Shown here: positions 25,447 to 33,737 of the stretch, piece by piece
How positions within the stretch are numbered: the stretch's first letter is position 1
Layout of the letters: every line of letters starts with the position of its first letter
Assembly: GCF_007290395.2 (NCBI RefSeq)
Contig: NZ_CP041656.2
Location: 5,890,001-5,954,000 of the forward strand
DNA length: 64,000 nucleotides
Source of the DNA: Bradyrhizobium cosmicum
GTDB taxonomy: Bacteria > Pseudomonadota > Alphaproteobacteria > Rhizobiales > Xanthobacteraceae
Direction of reading: 5' to 3'
Program-made: the position numbers and the translations under genes
The notes under the pieces: model-generated
The model's input: the letters and a program-made list of their open reading frames with translations, nothing else
What the model was told of the DNA's origin: nothing
Databases searched by the model: none

Positions 25447-25725
25447 GTGAGTACGGTTGCCATTTTCAGTCTGCTGATCGGATCGTTGCTGGGAGGGCGC
25501 TTCCGGATCTTCATCCTGCCGCCCTTCATCGTTCTCGGCGCCGCAATCCTCGGCGCGATCTCCGCCTGGCAAGGGCAGACGTCAGCTCACATCGTTGTTA
25601 CGATCCTCGTGTTCGCATCGGTGCTCCAGCTCGGCTATTTCTGCGGCGCGGTTCTGGTCCGCGTGCGCGCATCGGCCTTTCGCGGCAAGGCCGCGCAATC
25701 CTTCGACAGCCAAAGCTTCGGCTAA
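25447..25725 (+). CDS. Small membrane protein of unknown function
   Basis: A product of about 92 residues with two hydrophobic segments (VAIFSLLIGSLLGG through FIVLGAAILGAISA, and IVVTILVFASVLQLGYFCG) and a short basic C-terminal tail. GTG 25447 has GGGGAG seven bases upstream; an upstream GTG at 25423 is in frame but less well placed. No family is recognised. It diverges from the EPS sugar transferase gene and could share its regulatory spacer. Confidence 0.7.
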   Translation: MSTVAIFSLLIGSLLGGRFRIFILPPFIVLGAAILGAISAWQGQTSAHIVVTILVFASVLQLGYFCGAVLVRVRASAFRGKAAQSFDSQSFG

Positions 25726-25890
25726 CGGGGCGGCAAACGCGGAAACCCGTGATTCGCAGAGCCGATGATCGGCCGGGCACGCAAATGGGCGTCTGTCGGC
25801 CGGGTGGGAAAAAAGCCACTCATGGCGCCCCGATTTCGCCGATAGCATATTGACATCACGGGCGAAGCTCCCTGAAAGAGTTTGGACCCC

Positions 25891-26625
25891 ATGCCAATGA
25901 TCGCGCCCCAAAATTCGCCCCGGCCGAAGCTACCGAACGGCGTGCGCATCTACGCGATGAGCGACATCCACGGCTGCGCGCATCTGCTCGAGCAGATGTT
26001 CGCGGTCATCGATGCCGACATGGCGAACAGCCGGCCGTATCGCGCGATCGAGGTCTTTCTTGGCGATTACATCGATCGTGGACCTGATTCGCGTCGAACC
26101 CTGGATCTCCTGATCGAACGCAGCCGCCGCCGCAACACGGTCTTTCTCAAGGGCAATCATGAGGCCTATTTGACCTCGGTGCTGGAAGATCCCTCCCGCG
26201 CCGCCGAATGGCTTCAGTTCGGCGGGCTCCAAACCCTGATGTCGTACGGCGTGTCGGCCGCGCCTGGTCTCGGCAAGGACGAGTTGTCCGGCCTGGTGCG
26301 CGAGCTCTCATCCGCGATGCCTCCGGAGCACATCGCGTTCCTGCGCCAGTTGCGGCCGACCTTCACATGCGGGGACTTCTTCTTCGTCCATGCGGGGGTG
26401 CGTCCGGGAATTCCGCTCTCCGAACAGAGCGAGCAGGACCTGCTGTGGATCAGGGACGAATTCCTCCAGAGCAAGCGGCGCTTCGGCAAATATGTCGTGC
26501 ACGGCCATACGCCGGTTCGGCAGGCCGAGTTGCTGGAAAACCGCGCCAACATCGATACGGGGGCCTATGCCACCGGCAATCTGACGCTGCTCTCCATTCA
26601 GGGCAACAGCATGCTGGCGATCTAG
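25891..26625 (+). CDS. Metallophosphoesterase, PrpA/PrpB-like Ser/Thr protein phosphatase
   Basis: A 244-residue calcineurin-like phosphoesterase with all PPP-family blocks in order: SDIHGC (GDxHG-type), FLGDYIDRGPDS (GDxVDRG), FLKGNHEAY (GNH[E/D]), FFFVHAGVRPG and YVVHGHTP with the later metal His. In bacteria this type dephosphorylates Ser/Thr or Tyr residues, or diadenosine polyphosphates in ApaH. The pattern here is closer to PrpA/B than to ApaH by length and C-terminus, though the substrate is unknown. ATG 25891 is preferred over TTG 25882. Conceivably it counters EPS kinase signalling, but nothing in the sequence proves that. Confidence 0.9.
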   Translation: MPMIAPQNSPRPKLPNGVRIYAMSDIHGCAHLLEQMFAVIDADMANSRPYRAIEVFLGDYIDRGPDSRRTLDLLIERSRRRNTVFLKGNHEAYLTSVLEDPSRAAEWLQFGGLQTLMSYGVSAAPGLGKDELSGLVRELSSAMPPEHIAFLRQLRPTFTCGDFFFVHAGVRPGIPLSEQSEQDLLWIRDEFLQSKRRFGKYVVHGHTPVRQAELLENRANIDTGAYATGNLTLLSIQGNSMLAI

Positions 26626-26656
26626 CCGCCGCGCTCACGCGCCGCGCCGACCTTCC

Positions 26657-26690
26657 AATTGGGGGAGCTTGCTAATTGGTGGAGCTTGCC
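26657..26690. repeat. 17-bp tandem direct duplication across a stop codon
   Basis: AATTGGGGGAGCTTGCT is followed directly by AATTGGTGGAGCTTGCC (15 of 17 identical). The TAG of the minus-strand gene at 26672 lies at the junction, so the duplication may have shortened or fixed its C-terminus. Confidence 0.7.
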
Positions 26691-27094
26691 GGAGGCCGGA
26701 ATTCCGGAAAGCGACTCAGCATCGCCGCCTTCAAGAACTTGAAATGCGCGATCGAAGCGCCGAGCTCCTTGAGCCGGCGCTGGCCGTTCAGGATTTCCTT
26801 GTCGAACAGATCCTGGTGGTGATTGTCGAGCGCCTCGCGCTCCAGATATTCGTCGTCGCCGTTGCCGAAGGTCACGGCCGCACGCGCCAGCACGTCCTCG
26901 ACCCGGCGGTTCAAGCCCGACTGCTCGCGCTCCGCCGCATGCAGGGCGTCATCGATCGCGATCATGATGGCTTCGATGCGCGCGCGATCGGTTTCAGCGT
27001 CGCGCTCGGGCGAGCGCGCGCGGAACGTCTGTTCTCCCCCGAAACGGTCCTTCAGGAAATTATGGGTGCGGGCCCGCAGGAAGAGCTGAAACAT
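26672..27094 (-). CDS. Conserved hypothetical protein, helical
   Basis: A 140-residue, charged, largely helical protein with no signal peptide or membrane segment. It shows long amphipathic stretches (RARIEAIMIAIDDALHAAER; QDLFDKEILNGQRRLKELGA) that suggest a coiled coil or four-helix arrangement. Coding character is clear from the third-position GC bias and from the absence of any competing gene. No family is recognised. It is followed on the same strand, upstream, by another small hypothetical gene 51 bp away and may share its transcript. The C-terminus carries the tandem duplication noted at 26657. Confidence 0.65.
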   Translation of the reverse strand: MFQLFLRARTHNFLKDRFGGEQTFRARSPERDAETDRARIEAIMIAIDDALHAAEREQSGLNRRVEDVLARAAVTFGNGDDEYLEREALDNHHQDLFDKEILNGQRRLKELGASIAHFKFLKAAMLSRFPEFRPPASSTN

Positions 27095-27145
27095 GCGTGC
27101 GTTTTCCGGTTCGAGGCGCCAGACCGGAAAATGGGCCCGGGATGG

Positions 27146-27448
27146 TTAATAAAGGTTGAATCCTTCGCGCCGCCCGGTGCGGCTTTGCGCCATCCAGGAC
27201 TTCCAGGCGCCCTCGTGCTTCTCATAAAGCTCCTGCCGGCGCTGCTCGCCGGCATTCGGCCACACATCGCGGCTGTCGGTGGCAGCCTGCCCCTGGTCGG
27301 ACACCTGCTCACTATCGAGCCGCTCGAATTCGAACGTCTCCTCGGGCGTGAGGCCGATCAGGACGCGGCGGCCTCCCCCATCGACGAAATACCGTCGCGG
27401 CGCGTTGTTCGTCGGGCTCGTCATGGTGCCTGCCCGCAGCCTCGTCAT
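27146..27448 (-). CDS. Conserved small hypothetical protein
   Basis: A protein of about 100 residues starting MTRLRAG, with a very good Shine-Dalgarno (GAGGGGAG) six to seven bases before ATG 27448, which fixes the start and rejects the longer frame to 27496. The sequence RRYFVDGGGRRVLIGLTPEE is followed by an acidic stretch and a Trp/Arg-rich end (YEKHEGAWKSWMAQSR). It is soluble and without known domains. The arrangement looks like a short alphaproteobacterial protein of unknown role. Confidence 0.65.
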   Translation of the reverse strand: MTRLRAGTMTSPTNNAPRRYFVDGGGRRVLIGLTPEETFEFERLDSEQVSDQGQAATDSRDVWPNAGEQRRQELYEKHEGAWKSWMAQSRTGRREGFNLY

Positions 27449-27714
27449 GATCCGCTCCCCTCTACCGTCATTCTCGCCGCAACGGAACGCCGACACTCCG
27501 GTTGCAACCCATTAAAATGCACGCCGCGGCGACGAGCGAAATCAGGATCGCAACCAGCATCATTCGGGATTCGACCCAGTGACCGAGCGTGTTGTCTCAT
27601 GCCGCGACAATCTCATCTTCGAGTTGTGTCGAGATCATGAAGAGCGCCGCTGATTTTCTCGTCATGCCAGGGATTTTTTGGGCAGCACCTTGCACGAGAA
27701 GTGACCGACGCGCT

Positions 27715-27870
27715 TCAACCGAACAACCAGAAGAACAACCTCACCAGCAACAGCGTGATGAAATACACCCAGCCCGCCATCGCGATCAGCGCAACGCTGA
27801 AAAAGGCGCCTTCCAACGCCCGCTCTCTGATCTTCGTGAGAGGAAGTGCCGCGCGCGCCTTGTGAAGCAT
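27715..27870 (-). CDS. Small single-pass or hairpin membrane protein
   Basis: A product of 51 residues from ATG 27870: a basic N-terminus (LHKARAALPLTKIRERALEG) and then one long hydrophobic segment ending LLLVRLFFWLFG. The frame is open back to 27987, but the added residues are Arg-rich and the ATG at 27870 gives a compact, typical small membrane protein. No function is known. Confidence 0.5.
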   Translation of the reverse strand: MLHKARAALPLTKIRERALEGAFFSVALIAMAGWVYFITLLLVRLFFWLFG

Positions 27871-28574
27871 CTCGGTCTTCTGATTTTTTTGTGGCCGTAT
27901 GCGCGACCATAGCCGAACAAATTCGACGATCTCGTGACGCGTTGTCTCAGAGACGCGCAATGGTGCTCGTCGGAATCGACGGTGCACGCATGCATTGCGT
28001 TGGGTCCATTCTCGTTCGAAGTCTCTGCGATCAAGCAGCGCCGCAACTCAATTCAAGTTGATCTCCGAATTCGCGCCGCGCCCCCGCATCAGCCGTCGCT
28101 GCTCGGCGACAACATCTCTTGCGGCAACAGACAGCCGGAGATACCGAGCGAGGCCACCGCAGGCGGCACCCGGCCAGGATGTTCGGATATTCCGTCAACA
28201 CTCCGAGCAACATGCGTGGTCGAACTTGATGCAACCGGACGTGCATGGTCCATCGGAGAAGCCGCACGCCAGGATTGCGCGACCGCGCGCTGGTTCTGCG
28301 GCAACCGGACGTGGCATCGGAACATGCTCGATCGCGGCCATCGGAGCGCACGCATCGGTCTTGGCTGGCGAAACCCCGTGGTACTACGGAGCGCCGCGCA
28401 GCTATTTTGTCCCGGTAAGGTTGAGCAGTTAGCTTAATCCGCGTTGTCTGTTGCGAACGTCGCGAGATCGCATATCCATCCCCTCACCGGGCTCCCCAGG
28501 CCCGGTCCCACCCAGGCAAAGCCGTCGAGCGAACGTGGGTCCGCTTGGCGGCTTGCCGTTGTGTCGACGAGAGG
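27871..28574. other. About 700 bp without a supportable gene
   Basis: Several overlapping open frames occur on both strands (for example 27934-28437 and 27995-28432), but none has a recognisable domain, a Shine-Dalgarno or a consistent codon bias, and they exclude one another. A 13-bp direct repeat GCAACCGGACGTG occurs at 28231 and 28301. The region could be a decayed gene or hold a small RNA; I see no decisive evidence for either. Confidence 0.4.
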
Positions 28575-28760
28575 ATGAATTCAGTCATGGCGCGCAGGCC
28601 CTGGTCGTTCAAGGAAGACCGCCGGCTGATGGAGTTGGCCAAGTCCTCGGCTTCGCTGGAAGAGGCGGCGAAAACCCTCGGGCGCTCGCCCGATGCGGTC
28701 AAGCGCATGGCCTTGCGCCTCGGCCTGACGCTGAAATCCAAGGGATCCAAGAAGACCTAG
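28575..28760 (+). CDS. Small SANT/Myb-like or HTH protein
   Basis: A product of about 61 residues with a compact helical core: RRPWSFKEDRRLMELAKSSA, then EEAAKTLGRSPDAVKRMALR, and a Lys-rich tail. The pattern (W..xED..L..LA, then a helix-turn-helix with GRS..AV..R) resembles the SANT/Myb-like or GcrA-type DNA-binding modules found in small alphaproteobacterial proteins. ATG 28587 (MARRPW) is a second possible start with better GAGG spacing. It probably binds DNA or a protein partner; no target is evident. Confidence 0.65.
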   Translation: MNSVMARRPWSFKEDRRLMELAKSSASLEEAAKTLGRSPDAVKRMALRLGLTLKSKGSKKT

Positions 28761-28980
28761 CATCCGTTGCTGGTTGTGCACGACTTTTTCATGGACGGGC
28801 GCGCCTTCCTCTTAATCGATCAATGGAAGACGCCGATCGACACAGTCCGAAAGCCTTCAGCGCTCTCGATCTCTCCGCGTCCGGATGTTAGACTATCCAA
28901 CGATGAAGATCCCTTTTCGACGGAGAACGGCCGCCGGACCGGCTTCGGTCTCCGCTCGATGGTTGTTGGAGAAATGCACC

Positions 28981-29247
28981 ATGTTGTCCCGCGCACTCGC
29001 CGTAGCTTTGCTTCTGGCTCTGCCTTCCGTGGCTCTGCCCTCGGTGGCGGCGGCGCAAGTCCCTGTGCGGTTTGGATTTCCGAACGGCGCACCATGGTGC
29101 GCTTTTGGTTTCGACTGCCGCTTCCTGAATTACCGGGAATGCGCGGACTGGATCTTCGACCCCGCACGAAATTGTCTTAAGAATCCGTACTTCGCGGCTC
29201 ACTACCCGACCAATGTCGACAAGGGCTGGTCGTACAATCGCCGTTGA
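28981..29247 (+). CDS. Small secreted Cys-containing protein (DUF3551-like)
   Basis: An 88-residue protein with a signal peptide (LSRALAVALLLALPSVALPS..AAA) and a short mature part holding paired cysteines in WCAFGFDCRFLNYRECADWI and NCLKNPYF. The order W-C-A, C-x-F-x-x-Y-x-x-C, C-x-x-N-P-x-F/Y is that of DUF3551 proteins, which are abundant in Bradyrhizobium. ATG 28981 has GGAGAAA eight bases upstream; the longer frame from 28885 is not needed. The function of the family is unknown. A 9-bp hairpin follows. Confidence 0.75.
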   Translation: MLSRALAVALLLALPSVALPSVAAAQVPVRFGFPNGAPWCAFGFDCRFLNYRECADWIFDPARNCLKNPYFAAHYPTNVDKGWSYNRR

Positions 29248-29280
29248 TCGTCGAACCCGGCAAACGGATTTGTGAAGCCA

Positions 29281-29304
29281 TCAGGCGCGCGGCATCGCGC
29301 CTGA
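29281..29304 (+). terminator. Hairpin after the DUF3551-like gene
   Basis: A perfect 9-bp stem (29281-29289 with 29296-29304) with loop CGGCAT, 34 bp after the stop codon. It is a candidate terminator, without a T-run. Confidence 0.55.
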
Positions 29305-29514
29305 ATGCGCCGGCATGGTTCCTTGATGCCAGGAATTTGGGCAGGAACGATCGTCTGCCCGCTCCCTGGAAGTGGAACCCTCGCGCATGGGTCATCGCGA
29401 CCGATCCGCGACACGCCATGTGTTCCCAGGTTCATGCCCTCGAAGGTTCATGAACCTTAACGATGTTATTGGCTTTCGAGAGTGACAGGCCGGTCGACCG
29501 TTTATGCTGGCGCC

Positions 29515-29880
29515 ATGCGCCACAACCATCTCATCGCAGCTGCGGGGATCTGCCTCGCGCTCATCATTTACGCCACGCTCGCCAAGCTCGCGGGCAGGCC
29601 GGCGCTGATGGGCCATGCAGAGGCCTATTGGGTCGTCGTCATTGAACGCTTCAGCGCCTACGGCCTGTTGGGTTTCCTGCTGTCCTTCCTGCTACCGGGG
29701 CGGTTCAAACTGGCTTGCGCGTTCGTGGTCGCCGTCGCAGTCGGGTTAGAGGTTTTGCAGACGATGACGCCGGATCGTCATCCAGAGTTCATCGATGTCC
29801 TGCAAAAGGCCGCCGGCGGCACCGTCGGCGTCCTTCTGGCCCAAACCATCCTGGCTTTCCTGCCGAGGCCACCGTCCTGA
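29515..29880 (+). CDS. VanZ-like membrane protein
   Basis: A 121-residue protein with four hydrophobic segments: LIAAAGICLALIIYATLAK, a Phe-rich second helix after ERFSAYG, the helix LACAFVVAVAVGLEVLQ, and VGVLLAQTILAFL. Between helices 3 and 4 lies TPDRHPEFIDVLQKAAGGTVG, which fits the R...D...N/K..GG pattern of VanZ-like proteins. The family includes teicoplanin-resistance VanZ, but most members, including this one, have no known role. ATG 29515 is chosen over GTG 29482. It converges on the next gene with a 22-bp gap. Confidence 0.75.
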   Translation: MRHNHLIAAAGICLALIIYATLAKLAGRPALMGHAEAYWVVVIERFSAYGLLGFLLSFLLPGRFKLACAFVVAVAVGLEVLQTMTPDRHPEFIDVLQKAAGGTVGVLLAQTILAFLPRPPS

Positions 29881-29902
29881 GACGGCCGACGACACGGCCA
29901 GA

Positions 29903-30187
29903 TCACGCAACTCCGCGCCGCGATCCGGGCTCATCCGTCGAGAGAACTCTGGACATCTGCCGATGGGCATCGCGCAATGCCGTGATCGCATCGTCGAGGT
30001 CGAACTCGGCTTCACGAATGGTCTCGAAGAACCGGGCCATCAAGGCGAGGTTCAACTTGACGCGGGTGTTTCCGTCACGGCTCTTGCGGCGATCAAGCGA
30101 AAGATGCAGCGCCTGCATCCTGGCCTCTGCAGCGCTACAGCCGCTGAGTGCCGCGAGTTCGTCATATGTCATCCAGATCTGAGGCAT
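29903..30187 (-). CDS. Small putative DNA-binding protein
   Basis: A 94-residue protein beginning PQIWMTYDELAALSGC, followed by SAAEARMQALHLSLDRRKSR and a helical C-terminal part. The first half reads like a winged-helix or excisionase-type module (a helix with DELAALSGCS.A, then a basic recognition stretch RRKSRDGNTRVKLN). The C-terminus (MARFFETIREAEFDLDDAI) could be a dimerisation helix. No family is certain. It lies downstream of the GrlR-like gene on the same strand, 110 bp away. Confidence 0.65.
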   Translation of the reverse strand: MPQIWMTYDELAALSGCSAAEARMQALHLSLDRRKSRDGNTRVKLNLALMARFFETIREAEFDLDDAITALRDAHRQMSRVLSTDEPGSRRGVA

Positions 30188-30297
30188 GTCCCTGTCCGCC
30201 TTTTTGTTATGGGCCTCAACCTAGATTTCACGTCTAAACGCACTCTTGCCGCGGTGCGCGTGCGGCGCGTTTTGGCGACAACAGCGTCAATGCAACG

Positions 30298-30744
30298 CTA
30301 AGGCATCGGGGCTTTGGGCGGCGTGAAGGGATGGCGCGGCCGGGAACGGCCGTCGAGGCCCTTGGGCAGCCTGTCGACATTGAGCTTCACGACCGCGCAC
30401 CGGGCGTCGGCGGCCGGCGCGTCGTCCTGGCTGTAGATCAGCGTCGCCTCGAACTTGACGTCGGGAACTTCCCTGGCCGTGCCCGAACAGTTCGCCACCA
30501 GGCCGTTGCACACCCCCGTGAGTCTGACCTCGACCTCGTCCGGCCCAAACACACTCGGCGGACCATCAGCGTGCCGATTTACGGTCAGGACAGCAGAGAA
30601 ATGCTGTTCATCAACACGGTAGGAGCCACCATAAGTAAAGAAGCTGTCGTTGCCCGAGATCCGCCCCTCGATCAGATCCACCATGCCCGTGCCTTGACCA
30701 CGCGGGGTCCTGAACCAGGCAGCGTATTTGCCGTCCTTCAACAT
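30298..30744 (-). CDS. GrlR-like regulatory protein
   Basis: A 148-residue protein starting MLKDGKYAAWFRTPRGQGTG. The following MVDLIEGRISGNDSFFTYGG, SYRVDEQHFSAVLTV and VFGPDEVEVRLTG are the beta-strand blocks of the GrlR family (lipocalin-like fold), known as a negative regulator of LEE type III secretion in enteropathogenic E. coli. Homologues are common in soil alphaproteobacteria without LEE, where the role is unknown. ATG 30744 is chosen since the frame upstream to 30876 is not family-like. The C-terminal tail is Pro/Arg-rich. It lies downstream of the che operon on the same strand, but 150 bp away. Confidence 0.72.
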   Translation of the reverse strand: MLKDGKYAAWFRTPRGQGTGMVDLIEGRISGNDSFFTYGGSYRVDEQHFSAVLTVNRHADGPPSVFGPDEVEVRLTGVCNGLVANCSGTAREVPDVKFEATLIYSQDDAPAADARCAVVKLNVDRLPKGLDGRSRPRHPFTPPKAPMP

Positions 30745-30895
30745 GGAGCATTTCTCGACGCGGAAATTGACTTGTATTTGCGACCAACTCTGGGGCGCGA
30801 CAATGACCGACCTGCCAACCCTTTGGGCAAGGTTAACGCCCCGAAAACCCAATCCATCGAATTGCCGCCAACGCATGACGCCGGCGACGAAAGAG

Positions 30896-32629
30896 TCAAA
30901 ATAACTCTATGCCGTCATCCGCAGTCTCGATCGCCTCGACGCGGCGCGCGGCGGCAATCGAAGCGAGGCCAAGCGTTTGCAAAAATTCCCGGTGAACCTC
31001 CCGCTCGCGCTCCATCGTGTAGCGCGTGAAGAGACCGTCGAGCATCGCCTGATCTTGTGGCTCAGGTTGCGGCCGCTGAGCGCCGCCACTCGCGGTCTCG
31101 AGACGCGCGGCGACCGCGGGCAAGGCAGCGGAGCTTTCACCGAGCGAGTTCATCAGGCCCTGGGCCGAATTCATCAGGCCCTCGAACTCCGCGCCTTCGT
31201 CGACGAGCCGGCTCATCAGTTTGCCGAGCCGCTCATTGCCGACCTCGACCTCGCGCAGCGCCTGAAGGATCTGCGGCTCGAGCTTGGCGAGCTGCGTAGG
31301 ATCGCCCTGCACGCGGAGTTCCTTCAGTTCGTTGGCCGACCGCTCGATGCCGTCGAGCACGGGCCGCAAGCGTCCCGCGCCTGCCGAGACCTGGTCGGCG
31401 GTCGCCTTGAGCTCGTTGGCGATCACGACGAAAGCGCTGCCTCGGCTACCGAGATGACTTGCCTTGAGGCCCGCATTCATGCCGATCAGCGTGATGTCGA
31501 CGGACGCCTCAGCGAGCCCTGCAATCGCCAGGCGGAATTTCGTCAGCGTATCCTCGACGATCGCGAGCGCCTCGTCGACGGAGCGGCCCGCGCTCTCGCA
31601 GCTGGCGATCAGGGTCGAGGCATGCGCCAGCGTCTGCTTGATGCGCGACAGGAACGAGGACGAGCCGCCGTCCCCGCCGCCGAACAGCGTGCGGCCTTGG
31701 CCGACGACATTGCCGGCATCGTGAAGAATGGCGGTCAGCGCGCGAACGATCTGGCCGATGTCGCCGCCGAATTCGCGCTGGGCATCCCTGAGCAGCGCCG
31801 CCTGCAACTGACAGATCGCGCGCGCGCCATCGTCGCTCGCGACCGGCTCTGGAACGAGGCTCGGCGAAGATCCCGAGGCAAGGCCGAGGCCGTGACAGAC
31901 ATGCTCGAGGCGCTGGCGCGTGCTGTCGCCGGCCTGCAGCGCAATGATCGCGCTGCCGACCGCTTCGGCGATCTTCCTGGTGCTGTCACCCGCGAGGTCG
32001 GCGAGCTGGCTGCCGCTGCGGCGCTGGTCGTGCAGGCCTGAATAGGCTTCACCGAGCTCGGCGCTCTCCGACACCAGCTTATTCCGGTAACGGCTCTCGA
32101 ACTCCTTCTGCCGGCCGGATGCGGTAGCCACCGCTTCCGACAGGCGCTGCTGGTCCCGCGCGCAGCCCTCGATCGAGCCCTGCACGGCCTTGCCGAGATC
32201 GTAGGCCTCCTGCGTGAAAGCGAGAAAGCCCTCGCGGTCGCCCTCGAGCGAGGCCGCCTCGATCCGCGCGCTGCGCGCGATGATGGTGATCATCCCGATA
32301 TGCTTGAACAACGGCTTGAGCAGCGAGGACGCCTCCGCCGTGCTCTTGCCGATCGTTTCCAGCAGCGCGCTCTCCGCCGGCAGCGCCCGCGCCAGCTCGC
32401 TCAGCCGCGCGGCGATCTCCTGCAGCGCCGTTGCTGCGCCTTCGATCTCGGCGCCGGAGAGCTCACCGGAAAGCGTCGCGAGGCCCTGGTTCAGCTCCTT
32501 GAAGATGAGGTGGCCGCGTCCGAGTTCGTGGCCGACCCGCGCGAAGACGTCCTCGATGCGCGAGGAAACGTCCTCGATCGCGGCGGTTGCCTCGGTGAGC
32601 GTGTTGGCCGGAACGGGCGACATGGCCAT
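30896..32629 (-). CDS. Soluble MCP-like chemotaxis signalling protein
   Basis: A 577-residue, almost entirely helical protein with no membrane segment. Long Ala/Glu-rich coiled coils run through it, with IARSARIEAASLEGDREGF and ITLIGMNAGLKASHLGSRGS at positions resembling the MCP signalling-tip repeats (compare [12 protein letters not shown]). The pattern is degenerate relative to true MCP tips, so interaction with CheA is uncertain. Its ATG shares one base with the cheB stop (TGATG), so it is the last cistron of the che operon by translation coupling. The short acidic C-terminus (AIETADDGIELF) is unlike a CheR-binding pentapeptide. It may act as a cytoplasmic sensor or scaffold. Confidence 0.75.
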   Translation of the reverse strand: MAMSPVPANTLTEATAAIEDVSSRIEDVFARVGHELGRGHLIFKELNQGLATLSGELSGAEIEGAATALQEIAARLSELARALPAESALLETIGKSTAEASSLLKPLFKHIGMITIIARSARIEAASLEGDREGFLAFTQEAYDLGKAVQGSIEGCARDQQRLSEAVATASGRQKEFESRYRNKLVSESAELGEAYSGLHDQRRSGSQLADLAGDSTRKIAEAVGSAIIALQAGDSTRQRLEHVCHGLGLASGSSPSLVPEPVASDDGARAICQLQAALLRDAQREFGGDIGQIVRALTAILHDAGNVVGQGRTLFGGGDGGSSSFLSRIKQTLAHASTLIASCESAGRSVDEALAIVEDTLTKFRLAIAGLAEASVDITLIGMNAGLKASHLGSRGSAFVVIANELKATADQVSAGAGRLRPVLDGIERSANELKELRVQGDPTQLAKLEPQILQALREVEVGNERLGKLMSRLVDEGAEFEGLMNSAQGLMNSLGESSAALPAVAARLETASGGAQRPQPEPQDQAMLDGLFTRYTMEREREVHREFLQTLGLASIAAARRVEAIETADDGIELF

Positions 32630-33720
32630 CAGCCTGCCACCGCGGCGTGCCCGGCCTGATACCAGAGCATGATCTCTCGTGGAATGTGATGCAGCGAAAC
32701 CACCTTCTCGACTCCGCCGTGGGCGATGGCTTCCTTGGGCATGCCGAACACCACGCAGCTCTCTTCGTCCTGCGCCCGCGTTGAAGCGCCGAGCTTGCGC
32801 ATTTCCAGCATCCCGCGCGCGCCGTCATCGCCCATGCCCGTCATGATGACGCCGAGCGCGTTGGCGCCGGCATGCTGGGCCGCCGAGCGGAACAACACAT
32901 CGACGGAGGGGCGATGCCGCGACACCGGCGGACCGTCCTTGATCGCGATCTGGTAGCGCAGACCAATGCGCTGAAGCAGCATGTGCCGGGCCCCGGGCGC
33001 GATATAGGCGCAGCCCGGCAGCACCGGTTCGCCGTCCTCGGCTTCCTTGACCCGAATCTGGCAGACGCCGTCGAGACGCTTGGCAAAGGCCGCGGTGAAG
33101 CCTGCCGGCATGTGCTGGACGATGACGATCGGCGGACAATTCGCAGGCAGCATCTCGAGGACGTCGTTGAGCGCCTCGGTACCGCCCGTCGAGGCACCGA
33201 TGCACACGATACGCTCCGTCGTCGGCCGGACCTTGCCCTGCACCGGCGGCGGGATGATGGCATCGGCAGTCAGCTTCTTCTCGATAGCCCGGCGTTCCGC
33301 ACGCGGCCGTACCCGCGCGCGCGCAGCCGACTTCACCGCCTCGCGCAGCCGCGTCGAGCATTCGAGCAGTGCCTGGCGTGTGTCGATCTTCGGCTTCGGC
33401 ACGATGTCGACCGCGCCGGCCTCGAACGCCTCGAACATCACGTTCGAGCCCTCTTCGGTCAGCGAGGAGCAGATGATCACCGGGATCGGGCGCTGCGCCA
33501 TGATCTTGCGCAGGAACGTCATGCCGTCCATGCGCGGCATTTCGAGGTCGAGGACCATGACGTCGGGAATCTCGTCCTGGAGACGCTTCGCTGCCACGAA
33601 CGGATCCGAGGCCGTTCCCATCACCTCGATATCGGGGTCTTCGGACAGGATCGTCAGAAGGATTTGGCGCACCGACGCCGAATCGTCCACGATCAGCACG
33701 CGAACTTTCTGCTTCGGCAT
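32629..33720 (-). CDS. cheB: CheB, chemotaxis methylesterase/glutamine deamidase
   Basis: A 363-residue two-domain protein. The receiver domain ([14 protein letters not shown], phospho-Asp in [13 protein letters not shown]) is joined by a linker to the CheB esterase domain with [12 protein letters not shown] (Ser nucleophile), [10 protein letters not shown] (His) and [11 protein letters not shown] (Asp). It removes methyl groups from the two MCPs encoded upstream, under control of CheA. The true start is ATG 33720; the frame upstream to 33849 overlaps cheR's end. It is 17 bp from cheR and overlaps the next gene by one base. Confidence 0.96.
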   Translation of the reverse strand: MPKQKVRVLIVDDSASVRQILLTILSEDPDIEVMGTASDPFVAAKRLQDEIPDVMVLDLEMPRMDGMTFLRKIMAQRPIPVIICSSLTEEGSNVMFEAFEAGAVDIVPKPKIDTRQALLECSTRLREAVKSAARARVRPRAERRAIEKKLTADAIIPPPVQGKVRPTTERIVCIGASTGGTEALNDVLEMLPANCPPIVIVQHMPAGFTAAFAKRLDGVCQIRVKEAEDGEPVLPGCAYIAPGARHMLLQRIGLRYQIAIKDGPPVSRHRPSVDVLFRSAAQHAGANALGVIMTGMGDDGARGMLEMRKLGASTRAQDEESCVVFGMPKEAIAHGGVEKVVSLHHIPREIMLWYQAGHAAVAG

Positions 33721-33737
33721 TTTAGGCGGCGCTCCGG

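Noticed and set aside
27934..28437. Possible 167-residue plus-strand protein
   Set aside because: No ribosome site, no hydrophobic pattern or domain, and it overlaps other equally long frames; recorded as uncertain intergenic.
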